64,000 nt of DNA from CAYMUL01 sp964393605 (GTDB taxonomy: Bacteria; Bacteroidota; Ignavibacteria; Ignavibacteriales; Ignavibacteriaceae), in contig CAYMUL010000002.1 of the NCBI GenBank assembly GCA_964393605.1, positions 124,001-188,000 of the forward strand, written 5' to 3'. Both the position numbers and the translations under genes were made by a program. The notes beneath the pieces were generated by a model. The model worked only from the letters and a program-made list of their open reading frames with translations, searched no databases and had not been told where the DNA came from. Shown here one piece after another: positions 35,056 to 42,384 of the stretch (positions within the stretch are counted from its first letter, which is position 1; every line of letters begins with the position of its first letter).

Positions 35056-35909
35056 CAACCAAGATAGGTTCGAAGATTTTTACTGCGCGAAGCATGTCTC
35101 AATCTTCTAATTGCCTTCTCTTTGATTTGTCGAACTCTTTCTCTCGTAAGGTTAAAACGCTCACCAATTTCTTCGAGAGTTAAAGAATGTTCGTTATTTA
35201 AACCAAAGTAAAGCCTGATGACTTCCGCTTCCCTTTCCGTTAATGTTGAAAGAGCGCGTTCGATTTCAGTTTTCAAAGATTCAACCATTAAAGTTGAATC
35301 AGGATTCGGCTGTTGATCATTTTGCAAAACATCCAAAAGACGATTGTCTTCGCCTTGTGCAAAGGGTGCATCCATCGAAACATGACGTCCGGAGATTTTT
35401 AAAGTATCGGCAACTTCATTCTCATCCATGTCAAGTTCTTTAGCAAGTTCTTGCGCGCTCGGATCTCTTTCATATTCCTGTTCGAGTTGGCTATAAGCTT
35501 TTCCGATTTTGTTTAACGCACCGACACGGTTCAAAGGCAGACGCACAATTCTCGATTGTTCGGCAAGTGCTTGGAGGATTGATTGACGAATCCACCAAAC
35601 TGCGTAAGAAATAAATTTGAATCCACGCGTTTCATCAAATCTTTTTGCCGCTTTGATTAACCCGAGATTTCCTTCATTGATCAAATCTCCCAACGACAAA
35701 CCCTGGTTTTGGTACTGTTTAGCAACGCTGACTACAAATCTTAAGTTGGCTTTTGTTAGTGCTTCAAGAGCCGCCTGATCTCCTTTTTTTATTAGTATCG
35801 CCAATTCGATTTCCTGGTCAGGAGTTAGCAAACTTACTTTGCCGATTTCTTGCAAGTATTTATCTAACGACTGACTTTCACGATTGGTATATTGTTTTGT
35901 TATTCTCAC
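35055..35909 (-). CDS. rpoD: primary RNA polymerase sigma factor (sigma-70, short FCB type)
   Basis: 284 aa, the short form of Bacteroidetes/Chlorobi/Ignavibacteria without region 1.1. Regions: 1.2 (SLDKYLQEIGKVSLLTPDQE), 2 (LRFVVSVAKQYQNQGL, GLIKAAKRFDETRGFKFISYA, VWWIRQSIL), 3, and 4 (LTLEEIGERFNLTRERVRQIKEKA). It should recognise the TTTG-N20-TAnnTTTG promoters found in this window. The gene follows the second EutN/CcmL gene by 14 bp and overlaps the NlpC lipoprotein gene, all downstream of one promoter at 36230-36261. Confidence 0.96.
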   Translation of the reverse strand: MRITKQYTNRESQSLDKYLQEIGKVSLLTPDQEIELAILIKKGDQAALEALTKANLRFVVSVAKQYQNQGLSLGDLINEGNLGLIKAAKRFDETRGFKFISYAVWWIRQSILQALAEQSRIVRLPLNRVGALNKIGKAYSQLEQEYERDPSAQELAKELDMDENEVADTLKISGRHVSMDAPFAQGEDNRLLDVLQNDQQPNPDSTLMVESLKTEIERALSTLTEREAEVIRLYFGLNNEHSLTLEEIGERFNLTRERVRQIKEKAIRRLRHASRSKNLRTYLG

Positions 35910-35923
35910 TTAAGAATCCTTAA

Positions 35924-36196
35924 TTAAATTTCTTTTGTATAAATTGAATCAATCACTCCAACAATTGAAGCGTCCACAGGGGCAAAATCTACCGGCAGCG
36001 GAATAACTGCTTCGCTTGCAGTTATGTAATAAACATATTCGCCGGGACCGGAGCCGACAGTATCGATGGCAACAATCGGTTCTCCCGTTTTTTCATAATT
36101 TCCGTTCATTGGTTGGATTATCATAAACTTACTTGCGTTTGTTGCCGGGTATTTTTTTGTAGCCCAAATATGACCGATAACCTTTGCAACGAACAA
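35924..36196 (-). CDS. EutN/CcmL family bacterial microcompartment vertex protein (second copy)
   Basis: 90 aa, full length for BMC-P. Starts at TTG 36196 behind AAGGAAG. Typical features: VAKVIGHIWATKK (the N-terminal strand that begins all EutN/CcmL proteins), KFMIIQPM, IVAIDTVGSGPGEYVYYITASEA and the C-terminal VDASIVGVIDSI. Pentamers of this fold cap the icosahedral vertices of microcompartments. Its homology to the neighbour at 36286 is clear, but the two differ enough to be distinct vertex types. Placed as first gene of an operon with rpoD and the NlpC lipoprotein, so its expression would follow the housekeeping sigma. Confidence 0.93.
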   Translation of the reverse strand: MFVAKVIGHIWATKKYPATNASKFMIIQPMNGNYEKTGEPIVAIDTVGSGPGEYVYYITASEAVIPLPVDFAPVDASIVGVIDSIYTKEI

Positions 36197-36229
36197 AATA
36201 CTTCCTTAAAAATTAATGAAACGGGAGTG

Positions 36230-36261
36230 CAAATTTAGTGATTCCCTCTGCTTTCACCAAA
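36230..36261 (-). promoter_or_regulatory. Bacteroidetes-type promoter of the vertex gene-rpoD-NlpC operon
   Basis: On the minus strand TTTG (36261-36258), 20-bp spacer, TAAATTTG (36237-36230), then CAC. It is the best match to the TTTG-N20-TAnnTTTG consensus in the window and sits between the two vertex genes. Confidence 0.75.
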
Positions 36262-36285
36262 GTAAAATTCCTTTGAAAAATTGGG

Positions 36286-36585
36286 TTAAACTTCATTTTC
36301 GGCAAGTAGATATTCCTTGAGCGTTACATCGAGTTTATCAACGATTGCCATAATCACGGCGTCAATCGGTTTGTTTTTTGTGAAATCTGTTTGTCGTGCC
36401 GATGAACCGGTTGCAACAAGCACAATCTCATCTTCGCCAGCACCAACACTATCAACGGCTATTACGACGCCGGATTTCGGATTTAGGTTCAAATCGAGTT
36501 GCTGCACAATTAAAAATTTTGCGCCAACAAGATTTTCATCTTTTTTTGTTGACCAAACTGTTCCTATCACTTTTCCAAGTATCAT
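36286..36585 (-). CDS. EutN/CcmL family bacterial microcompartment vertex protein (first copy)
   Basis: 99 aa. N-terminal strand ILGKVIGTVWSTKKD, KFLIVQQLDLN, VIAVDSVGAGEDEIVLVATGSSAR and VDAVIMAIVDKL match the BMC-P family along the whole length, with an extended C-terminus (DVTLKEYLLAENEV). Its ATG overlaps the stop of the upstream PIN-domain gene (ATGA), so it is translationally coupled to a toxin-antitoxin-like pair and, further up, deoB. No hexameric shell (BMC-H/T) gene is in the window; they must lie elsewhere if a shell is built. Confidence 0.93.
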   Translation of the reverse strand: MILGKVIGTVWSTKKDENLVGAKFLIVQQLDLNLNPKSGVVIAVDSVGAGEDEIVLVATGSSARQTDFTKNKPIDAVIMAIVDKLDVTLKEYLLAENEV

Positions 36586-36971
36586 TTCATCACTCCAATT
36601 TCTGAAATTGAAAAAACCGGTATTCCGGAGTTTATAAATCTTTCTTTATTAAAAGTTACAATTGGTAACTTGTTAGATTTCGCAACCGCGCAAACCATCG
36701 CATCACGAACGCTATTAGCACTGTCTCTGAATTGTGCAACCACCATACTGTAACGATAATGAAAACCTAAAACATTAATTACTGAAAGAAGATCTTTAAC
36801 TATCAAACTTTCTTCTTCATTTTCTACAAGAAAGAAAAGTTCGCTCGCCGTGTTTGAAGTCGTAAAACAAGTTCCGTTTTGTAACAATAACTCAAGCGAA
36901 GAAAAATTATTTTCTCGATGTGTTAGATGATCCAAAAAAATATCCGTTTCTAATAAGAATTCATTTTTCAT
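36582..36971 (-). CDS. PIN domain protein, VapC-like ribonuclease
   Basis: 129 aa. PIN-fold acidic residues are in place: D10 in LETDIFLDHL, E44 in TASELF, D90 in SVRDAMVCAVAK, and N108 in IVTFNKERF where many members have Asp. VapC-type proteins cleave tRNA or other RNA and are held inactive by a partner antitoxin. The ATG lies inside the end of a 55-aa gene, and the stop overlaps the vertex gene start. Function as a toxin is inferred; embedded in a housekeeping/microcompartment operon, a non-toxin RNase role is also possible. Confidence 0.85.
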   Translation of the reverse strand: MKNEFLLETDIFLDHLTHRENNFSSLELLLQNGTCFTTSNTASELFFLVENEEESLIVKDLLSVINVLGFHYRYSMVVAQFRDSANSVRDAMVCAVAKSNKLPIVTFNKERFINSGIPVFSISEIGVMK

Positions 36972-37128
36972 TTACAATTTTAAGTTTTCGCTTATCGATT
37001 ACTTCAGTTTCGAAAAAACCTTTGGTCTTTAAAAATTTTTCGACTACTTCGCAGTCAACTTTTTGATTTTTCGAAATTAAATTGGTTACTTCTTTAGAAT
37101 AAATTTCATTATGTTTTTTTTCAGACAA
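36961..37128 (-). CDS. small partner of the PIN protein, candidate antitoxin
   Basis: 55 aa, start TTG 37128 with RBS AAAGGTG 6 nt before; the start overlaps the end of deoB by 8 bp and the stop overlaps the PIN gene start by 11 bp. Sequence is highly charged: SEKKHNEIYSKEVTNLIS then KVDCEVVEKFLKTKGFFE and RKLKIVNEK. The size, acidity/basicity and position directly before a PIN gene are those of a VapB-type antitoxin, but I do not recognise a defined DNA-binding fold (AbrB, RHH, Phd). Confidence 0.65.
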   Translation of the reverse strand: MSEKKHNEIYSKEVTNLISKNQKVDCEVVEKFLKTKGFFETEVIDKRKLKIVNEK

Positions 37129-38278
37129 AGCTTACACCTTTAAGCGTATTTTCTACTTTAAAGAAACTCGCAACGGTTTTACCGATGTCAGAAAAAGATG
37201 AGCGCACTCCAAGTTCTCTTCCGAATTTATTTTTGCGATAATAAATAAGAGGCACATACTCGCGGCTGTGATCGGTGCTCGGTGTAGTCGGATCATTTCC
37301 ATGATCGGCAGTAATTATTAGTGCATCGGAATCATCAAGTTTGTTGATCAGCTTCGGAATGAAATTATCGAAATCGTAAAGCGCGCGTGCGAATCCTTTT
37401 ACATCATTTCGATGACCAAAGTAGACATCAAAATCAACAAGATTTACGAAGATAAATGAGTTCTGAACTTTTGAAACATATTCTAAAATTTTATTGAATC
37501 CTTGATAATTCGATTGCGTGTGTTCGATTATGTGGATTCCTCGTTCATTAAAAAGATCAGAAACTTTTCCGATTGAAATTGTTTGAATATTATTCTTGTA
37601 AAGAACATCGAGTATTGTATCCGAAGGCGGGTCTATCGAAAAATCTTTTCTGTTTGTTGTGCGTTTAAAATTTCCAGATACACCGAGGAACGGACGTGCA
37701 ATAACTCTTCCTACGATATATGGAGAAATTAAAACTTGCTCACGAGTTATTTTGCAAATTTCATAAAGGCGTTGCAACGGAATTATTTCTTCGTGCGCGG
37801 CAATTTGAAAAACTGAATCCGCCGAAGTATAAACAATCGGGAATTTTGTTTTTAAGTGCGGCTCGCCAAGTTCTTTAATTATTTCGGTTCCCGATGCAGC
37901 TTTATTCCCGAGAACGCCCTGACATCCGGTTAATGAAAGAAATTTATTAATTATATCTTCAGGAAAACCATTCGGGAAATAAGAGAAATCAACCTCGGAA
38001 TGAATTCCGGCAATTTCCCAATGACCTGTCGTTGAATCTTTTCCTTTTGAAACTTCATTCATTTTACCGAAGGAAGCCGTTGGAAAAGTTACGTAATTAA
38101 CACCGTCAATCACCGCGATGTTACCTAATCCGAGTGCTTGCATATTCGGCAATGCAAAATTCAAAGTAGATTTTGCAATGTTGCAAAGCGTATTACTCCC
38201 TTTATCTCCGTAAAGATTCGCATCAGGTAATTCGCCGATTCCGACACCGTCTAAAATAATTAGAACAAAATTGTTAAT
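37121..38278 (-). CDS. deoB: phosphopentomutase, apparently initiated at an AUU codon
   Basis: 385 aa if started at ATT 38278. DeoB homology runs through residues upstream of any ATG/GTG: FVLIILDGVGIGELPDANLY is the conserved N-terminus with metal ligand D11. No canonical start exists between this and an in-frame stop; a strong RBS, GAGGTTA, sits 7 nt before the ATT. With that start, the phospho-threonine in GKDSTTGHWE is residue 85, the number in the Bacillus cereus enzyme. Other metal motifs: NLVDFDVYFGH, ITADHGNDPTTPSTDHSRE. The enzyme interconverts ribose-1-P and ribose-5-P. The short internal start (38164) would lose the active site. A sequencing error in an ATG cannot be excluded. Confidence 0.85.
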   Translation of the reverse strand: MNNFVLIILDGVGIGELPDANLYGDKGSNTLCNIAKSTLNFALPNMQALGLGNIAVIDGVNYVTFPTASFGKMNEVSKGKDSTTGHWEIAGIHSEVDFSYFPNGFPEDIINKFLSLTGCQGVLGNKAASGTEIIKELGEPHLKTKFPIVYTSADSVFQIAAHEEIIPLQRLYEICKITREQVLISPYIVGRVIARPFLGVSGNFKRTTNRKDFSIDPPSDTILDVLYKNNIQTISIGKVSDLFNERGIHIIEHTQSNYQGFNKILEYVSKVQNSFIFVNLVDFDVYFGHRNDVKGFARALYDFDNFIPKLINKLDDSDALIITADHGNDPTTPSTDHSREYVPLIYYRKNKFGRELGVRSSFSDIGKTVASFFKVENTLKGVSFV

Positions 38279-38288
38279 CTTATAACCT
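38276..38288 (-). promoter_or_regulatory. ribosome binding site and AUU initiation codon of deoB
   Basis: On the minus strand GAGGTTA followed by TAAG and ATT. The 7-nt GAGGTTA equals the extended Shine-Dalgarno complementary to 16S rRNA; GAGG to ATT leaves 7 nt. It falls in the 18-bp gap after the upstream stop codon. Confidence 0.6.
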
Positions 38289-38296
38289 CATGAAAA

Positions 38297-40144
38297 CTAA
38301 TTGATGTTACGAACTTTATTTCCACCCGATTCGAGAGCTTTGTTCAAAGCAAGTCTCGCGTTATTTAGAATTTCCTGATAATCTGCTTTATTCGTCGAAG
38401 ATGCAATTCCGATTGAAACAGAAAAAGTTATTTGCCTCGATGTTAAAGCGATTGTTTGTTTGGAAACATATTGTCTAAGTTTTTCCGCCCAAATAAAAAC
38501 ATCCTTAGCGTTGGCATTCATAAAAAAGACTGCAAAAGTTCGTTCGTTTGTTTTTCCGATTGTGCAAAAGATATTTGTTTCTCGTTTGAGAATATCCACG
38601 AGTGTCGTCAATATTTTCGGGAAAGGATTAGAATCGAAGAAAGTATCATTCTCGAGGAAGTCATCAATTTTAATCAGTGCGAGCGCACTCGGCAGTTTCA
38701 GTTCTTTTCCCCGAAGAAGATCAATCTGCATCCTTTCAAAAAAAGTATGTGTGTTCATCACGTTTGTTTGAATATCAATCGAAATAAATTTCTTCAGCAT
38801 CCTTTGTGTAGTGAATGAATCGATTATGAATGCAATAATTTTAACTGCATCTTTCAGAAAATTAACTTCATCACTTGAATATGCTTTTTTCTTCAATGCT
38901 TCAAGACAGATCAAACCATAAACCTGTTCTTTGAAGATGATTGGAATAGCCAGGAATGAACCCTCGTACGTAGTATCTTCTTTATCGGAATAGCGCGGTT
39001 TATCAATAGTGGACATGTCATCAATATTTAGCGGTGCACCGTTCAAAATGCTTTTGCCGGTTAAGGTCCCCTGTAAATCAATTTCAAGATTTTCTCCGAT
39101 GTATTTGATTGAACGCTTGTTAAAAACTTTTGCGGCGTAAAATTTTTGAGAATGGTTATTGAAATAAATTACGGTCATCGCATCCCATTGTACCATAATT
39201 TCGATTGCCTTATCAAGCTGATTGAATAACTCTTGTTCACTTTCAATTTGCGAACTAATTTTCATTAATTGAGCTACGCCTCTCAAGCGATCTTGCGCAA
39301 CTGATTCATCATACTTTTCTTCAAAGTGTGAAATTAGAATTGTAATAAGGCGAACATATCTGCCGAGCGAAAATATTGTTTCGATTCCATATTTTTCTTC
39401 TTCCTTAGAATCAATAGCAAGAATGCCGATCAAATTATTATCGTAATAAAGAGGAACGCCTGCGAAACCCTTTATTCCTTGAGCACAATTATAGTATCGA
39501 ATTAATTCCGGTTCTACTGCAACAGGAATTGTGGAAAGATAAATCGGTTCATTCTTCTCAATTATCCGGGAAAGAATGTCGTTGGCAACATCCAATTTTG
39601 TGTGAATAATTTCCTTCGAATTAGTGATTGACTTTTCAATAGTCAGTTGATCCCGTTTTTTATTGTACCAAAAAAATATCGCTGTGTATGCATCAAAAGC
39701 TTCTTTAATGAGCGTTAAAATTTTATCGAGGGCGAAAGCGAACTGCGCTGTGTGGTTGCCATTCCCGGGAGTGATTTCATTGATGATTTCTTTATAACGT
39801 TGTGCTACATCTTCATGATCAATTTGAATTTTCGGAAGAGTTTTATATTGATCTAAATTGTCTTGTGTAATTATCTCAACCGTATTTTCTTTTTTGATAA
39901 CCTCGAAAGAGCTATCAATATCTTTTTCGGTTGCATCTGTTTTTCCTGAGATTAATTCTTCGCCAATTTTGAAACTTCCCGATTCAGAAAAAGAGTCTCG
40001 CAAAAAAATTAATAGTCCCACGTAGATGAGTGTTAATAACGCACCAATTATTTTAATGACGAGGTCGTCGGCAAGAATCGGTATCGAAATTAAAACCGGG
40101 AACAATAAAAAAATTAAAAATCTTTTTCTCTGACGTGAGTTCAT
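38297..40144 (-). CDS. membrane-anchored GAF-GAF protein with degenerate GGDEF domain
   Basis: 615 aa. Two N-terminal membrane helices (about residues 8-50), a linker, GAF domain 1 (about 125-270; KGFAGVPLYYDNNLIGILAI), GAF domain 2 (about 285-440; FLAIPIIFKEQVYGLICLE) and a diguanylate-cyclase fold (about 450-610; NTHTFFERMQIDLLRGK, TFSVSIGIAS). The GGDEF signature is replaced by IGKTNERTFAVFF, so it should not make cyclic-di-GMP; it may bind a nucleotide or mediate protein contacts. Signal unknown. It precedes deoB by 18 bp, probably in one transcript, and follows engB by 77 bp. Confidence 0.85.
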   Translation of the reverse strand: MNSRQRKRFLIFLLFPVLISIPILADDLVIKIIGALLTLIYVGLLIFLRDSFSESGSFKIGEELISGKTDATEKDIDSSFEVIKKENTVEIITQDNLDQYKTLPKIQIDHEDVAQRYKEIINEITPGNGNHTAQFAFALDKILTLIKEAFDAYTAIFFWYNKKRDQLTIEKSITNSKEIIHTKLDVANDILSRIIEKNEPIYLSTIPVAVEPELIRYYNCAQGIKGFAGVPLYYDNNLIGILAIDSKEEEKYGIETIFSLGRYVRLITILISHFEEKYDESVAQDRLRGVAQLMKISSQIESEQELFNQLDKAIEIMVQWDAMTVIYFNNHSQKFYAAKVFNKRSIKYIGENLEIDLQGTLTGKSILNGAPLNIDDMSTIDKPRYSDKEDTTYEGSFLAIPIIFKEQVYGLICLEALKKKAYSSDEVNFLKDAVKIIAFIIDSFTTQRMLKKFISIDIQTNVMNTHTFFERMQIDLLRGKELKLPSALALIKIDDFLENDTFFDSNPFPKILTTLVDILKRETNIFCTIGKTNERTFAVFFMNANAKDVFIWAEKLRQYVSKQTIALTSRQITFSVSIGIASSTNKADYQEILNNARLALNKALESGGNKVRNIN

Positions 40145-40221
40145 TTATCTATTATTTTAACAAAACTTGAAATAAATATAAATTTAGTCATTTATTAAAA
40201 CAAGTAAAGAGAAAGATTTAC

Positions 40222-40797
40222 TCATCGAAGTGCCTCCTTAAGCGCATTCAAAACTTCCTTCTTCCCAAAGCCTGTCATTGAGGAATAGGTTATGATTTTC
40301 ACTTTGGATTTGTAAAGAGATGCCACAGATTTTTTGGCGAAAGAAACTTCGCTTTGTTTCGCCTTGTCATGTTTGGTTAAAAGAACGATCGGCAAAATTT
40401 CTTTTGCAAGAATGAAACGGGAAAATTCTTCATCTGCTTTTGTTTCAGGATGTCGAATATCTACTAAATGCACTACTATTCGCAAATCATTTTCAATGCC
40501 GAAGAATGAGGAAATCAGTGCTTTCCATTTTTCTTTTTCAGCTTGTGAAACTGACGCGAAACCAAATCCAGGTAAATCTACTAAATAAAATTTGTTATCG
40601 ATTAAATAATAATTAATCGATTTTGTTTTCCCCGGCGTTGAACTGACCTTTGCAATCTTATTTACATTCATCAAAGAATTTATAAATGAAGATTTCCCTA
40701 CATTCGATCTACCGCAAAGAACAACTTCCGGTAATTTATTTGTGGGAAGAAGTTTGCTATCGAAAACCGATTTGTTGAATTCAATATTCTTGAACAT
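40222..40797 (-). CDS. engB: ribosome biogenesis GTPase EngB/YsxC
   Basis: 191 aa. G1 GRSNVGKSS, G2 near SSTPGKTKS, G3 DLPGFG, G4 LTKHDK, G5 SSMTG are all visible. EngB binds the 50S subunit during late assembly and is essential in most bacteria. The ATG abuts the T-tract of the terminator of the ribosomal protein operon, leaving no room for a usual RBS or promoter between. Either it is expressed by read-through from rplQ or from a promoter inside rplQ. Length is standard. Confidence 0.94.
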   Translation of the reverse strand: MFKNIEFNKSVFDSKLLPTNKLPEVVLCGRSNVGKSSFINSLMNVNKIAKVSSTPGKTKSINYYLIDNKFYLVDLPGFGFASVSQAEKEKWKALISSFFGIENDLRIVVHLVDIRHPETKADEEFSRFILAKEILPIVLLTKHDKAKQSEVSFAKKSVASLYKSKVKIITYSSMTGFGKKEVLNALKEALR

Positions 40798-40831
40798 AAA
40801 AAAAAAGAGTAACCGGTTACCGATTACTCTT
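40798..40831 (-). terminator. rho-independent terminator of the ribosomal protein cluster, abutting engB
   Basis: Minus strand: stem AAGAGTAA (40831-40824) with TTACTCTT (40812-40805), 11-nt loop, followed by TTTTTT at 40804-40798. It is placed 23 bp after rplQ; the T-tract runs straight into the engB start codon. Confidence 0.88.
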
Positions 40832-40854
40832 ATCTCTTTTAATTTGTGATTAAA

Positions 40855-41343
40855 TTACTTTTTGTCGTTAGTTGTTTCCGAAACAACATTTGCATCTTCG
40901 GCTTGCTGTTTTGCCTTTTCACGCTTCGCTGACTTTTTGGCATGACGTTCTTCTTTGTTTGCCGCAGCTTTTTGATTTGCAACTTCATTGAAATCAACGA
41001 GTTCAATAATCGCCATTTCGGCACTATCGCCTTGCCTTCTGCCGAGTTTTATAACACGCGTATATCCACCGGCTCTTTCGCCAATTTGCCCAACAACATT
41101 TCCGAATAATTCTTTTCCGGCATCTTTATCTTTCAGAACATCCATCACAAGTTTTTTATTATGAAGATCACCTTTGCGCGCCTTTGTTATCAAGGGTTCG
41201 AAGAATGACCTTAACTCTTTAGCTTTTGCAACAGTGGTTCTGATTCTTTTATGTTTTATTAATGAAGCGGATAAATTTCTTAGCAAGGCAAGTTTGTGAC
41301 TCGCGGTGCGTTTTAATTTTCTACCTTTTACTCTATGTCTCAT
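40855..41343 (-). CDS. rplQ: 50S ribosomal protein L17
   Basis: 162 aa; the first about 115 residues are the L17 core (MRHRVKGRKLKRTASHK, YTRVIKLGRRQGDSAEMAIIELVD), followed by a 45-residue lysine/glutamate/alanine tail that is longer than in Escherichia coli and typical of FCB-group bacteria. It binds near the polypeptide exit tunnel of 23S rRNA. Last gene of the alpha-operon part, 17 bp after rpoA; terminator follows. Confidence 0.97.
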   Translation of the reverse strand: MRHRVKGRKLKRTASHKLALLRNLSASLIKHKRIRTTVAKAKELRSFFEPLITKARKGDLHNKKLVMDVLKDKDAGKELFGNVVGQIGERAGGYTRVIKLGRRQGDSAEMAIIELVDFNEVANQKAAANKEERHAKKSAKREKAKQQAEDANVVSETTNDKK

Positions 41344-41360
41344 CGTTCTACCTAATTACC

Positions 41361-42353
41361 TTAATTACCGTCATCTTCTTTGAGATATTTATCAACGTCC
41401 ATCCCGAATTCGAGTCCGAAATTTTCAACAATCTCCATCAATTCGGCGAGAGATTTTCTTCCGAAGTTTCTGAACTTAAGCATCTCGCTTTCATCTCTGC
41501 GTACAAGCTCTGCAATGTTACGAATGTTCGCCGCTTTCAAGCAGTTGTGCGAACGAACGCTTAATTCAAGATCATCAACTGAAGTGAGAAGAATCTTTTT
41601 AATTCTTTCTTTCTCTGTATCCTTTTTAACTTCAACATGAGTTTCTTGTTCATTTGAATTTAAAGCAACAAAGAAGCTGATGTGATCTCTGAAAATTTTT
41701 GCGGCTTGAGTTAATGCATCATCAGGAGTAATAGAACCATCGGTAACTATTTCCATGGTTAATTGCTCATAATCGTTTCGGTCGCCGATACGGATGTTTT
41801 CCACTTCATAACGAACGTTCTTAATCGGAGTGAAAATCGAATCCACTGCAATTGTACCGAGCGGATAGTCTTCGGATTTATTTAATTCGGAATTGACGTA
41901 ACCTTTTCCTCTTCCAATGCGAAGTTCGATATCAATATTCGCCGAGCTGTTCAAAGTTGCGATATGAAGATCAGGATTTAAAACTTCAATTTCTGGGCTA
42001 TATTTTTGAAAATCAGCCGCAGTCCAAATTCCTTCACCGGAAAGTGTGAAGTCTAATTTCGTCGGTTTTTTATTTATAAGTTTTAATCTCACCTGTTTAA
42101 GATTGAGAATAATTTCCGTAACATCTTCCACCACGCCGGGTATGGTGGAAAATTCGTGCAAGATATTTCCAAACCTAACTGCAGTTATTGCAGAACCCGG
42201 GATGGAAGAAAGTAGCACTCTGCGGAGTGAATTACCAAGTGAAACACCAAAGCCTCTTTCAAGCGGCTGAAGTGTAAATTTGCCATATGTATTCGAATAT
42301 GTAGCTTCATCTAAAACAACTTTTTCGGGCATCTTTAAGAAAGAATTACTCAT
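41361..42353 (-). CDS. rpoA: DNA-directed RNA polymerase alpha subunit
   Basis: 330 aa, normal length. N-terminal dimerisation domain (FTLQPLERGFGVSLGNSLRR, GSAITAVRFG) nucleates core enzyme assembly; the C-terminal domain (about 255-325; VRSHNCLKAANIRNIAELV, KFRNFGRKSLAEL) has two helix-hairpin-helix repeats that contact UP elements and activators. Located between rpsD and rplQ, the usual alpha-operon order. Upstream gap to rpsD is 31 bp. Confidence 0.98.
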   Translation of the reverse strand: MSNSFLKMPEKVVLDEATYSNTYGKFTLQPLERGFGVSLGNSLRRVLLSSIPGSAITAVRFGNILHEFSTIPGVVEDVTEIILNLKQVRLKLINKKPTKLDFTLSGEGIWTAADFQKYSPEIEVLNPDLHIATLNSSANIDIELRIGRGKGYVNSELNKSEDYPLGTIAVDSIFTPIKNVRYEVENIRIGDRNDYEQLTMEIVTDGSITPDDALTQAAKIFRDHISFFVALNSNEQETHVEVKKDTEKERIKKILLTSVDDLELSVRSHNCLKAANIRNIAELVRRDESEMLKFRNFGRKSLAELMEIVENFGLEFGMDVDKYLKEDDGN

Positions 42354-42384
42354 TTCATTAACCTCAAACTAATTACTAAATATA

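Noticed and set aside
38289..38297. ATG at 38291 as deoB start
   Set aside because: It is in another frame and reaches TAA after three codons; using it would need a frameshift for which there is no slippery sequence.
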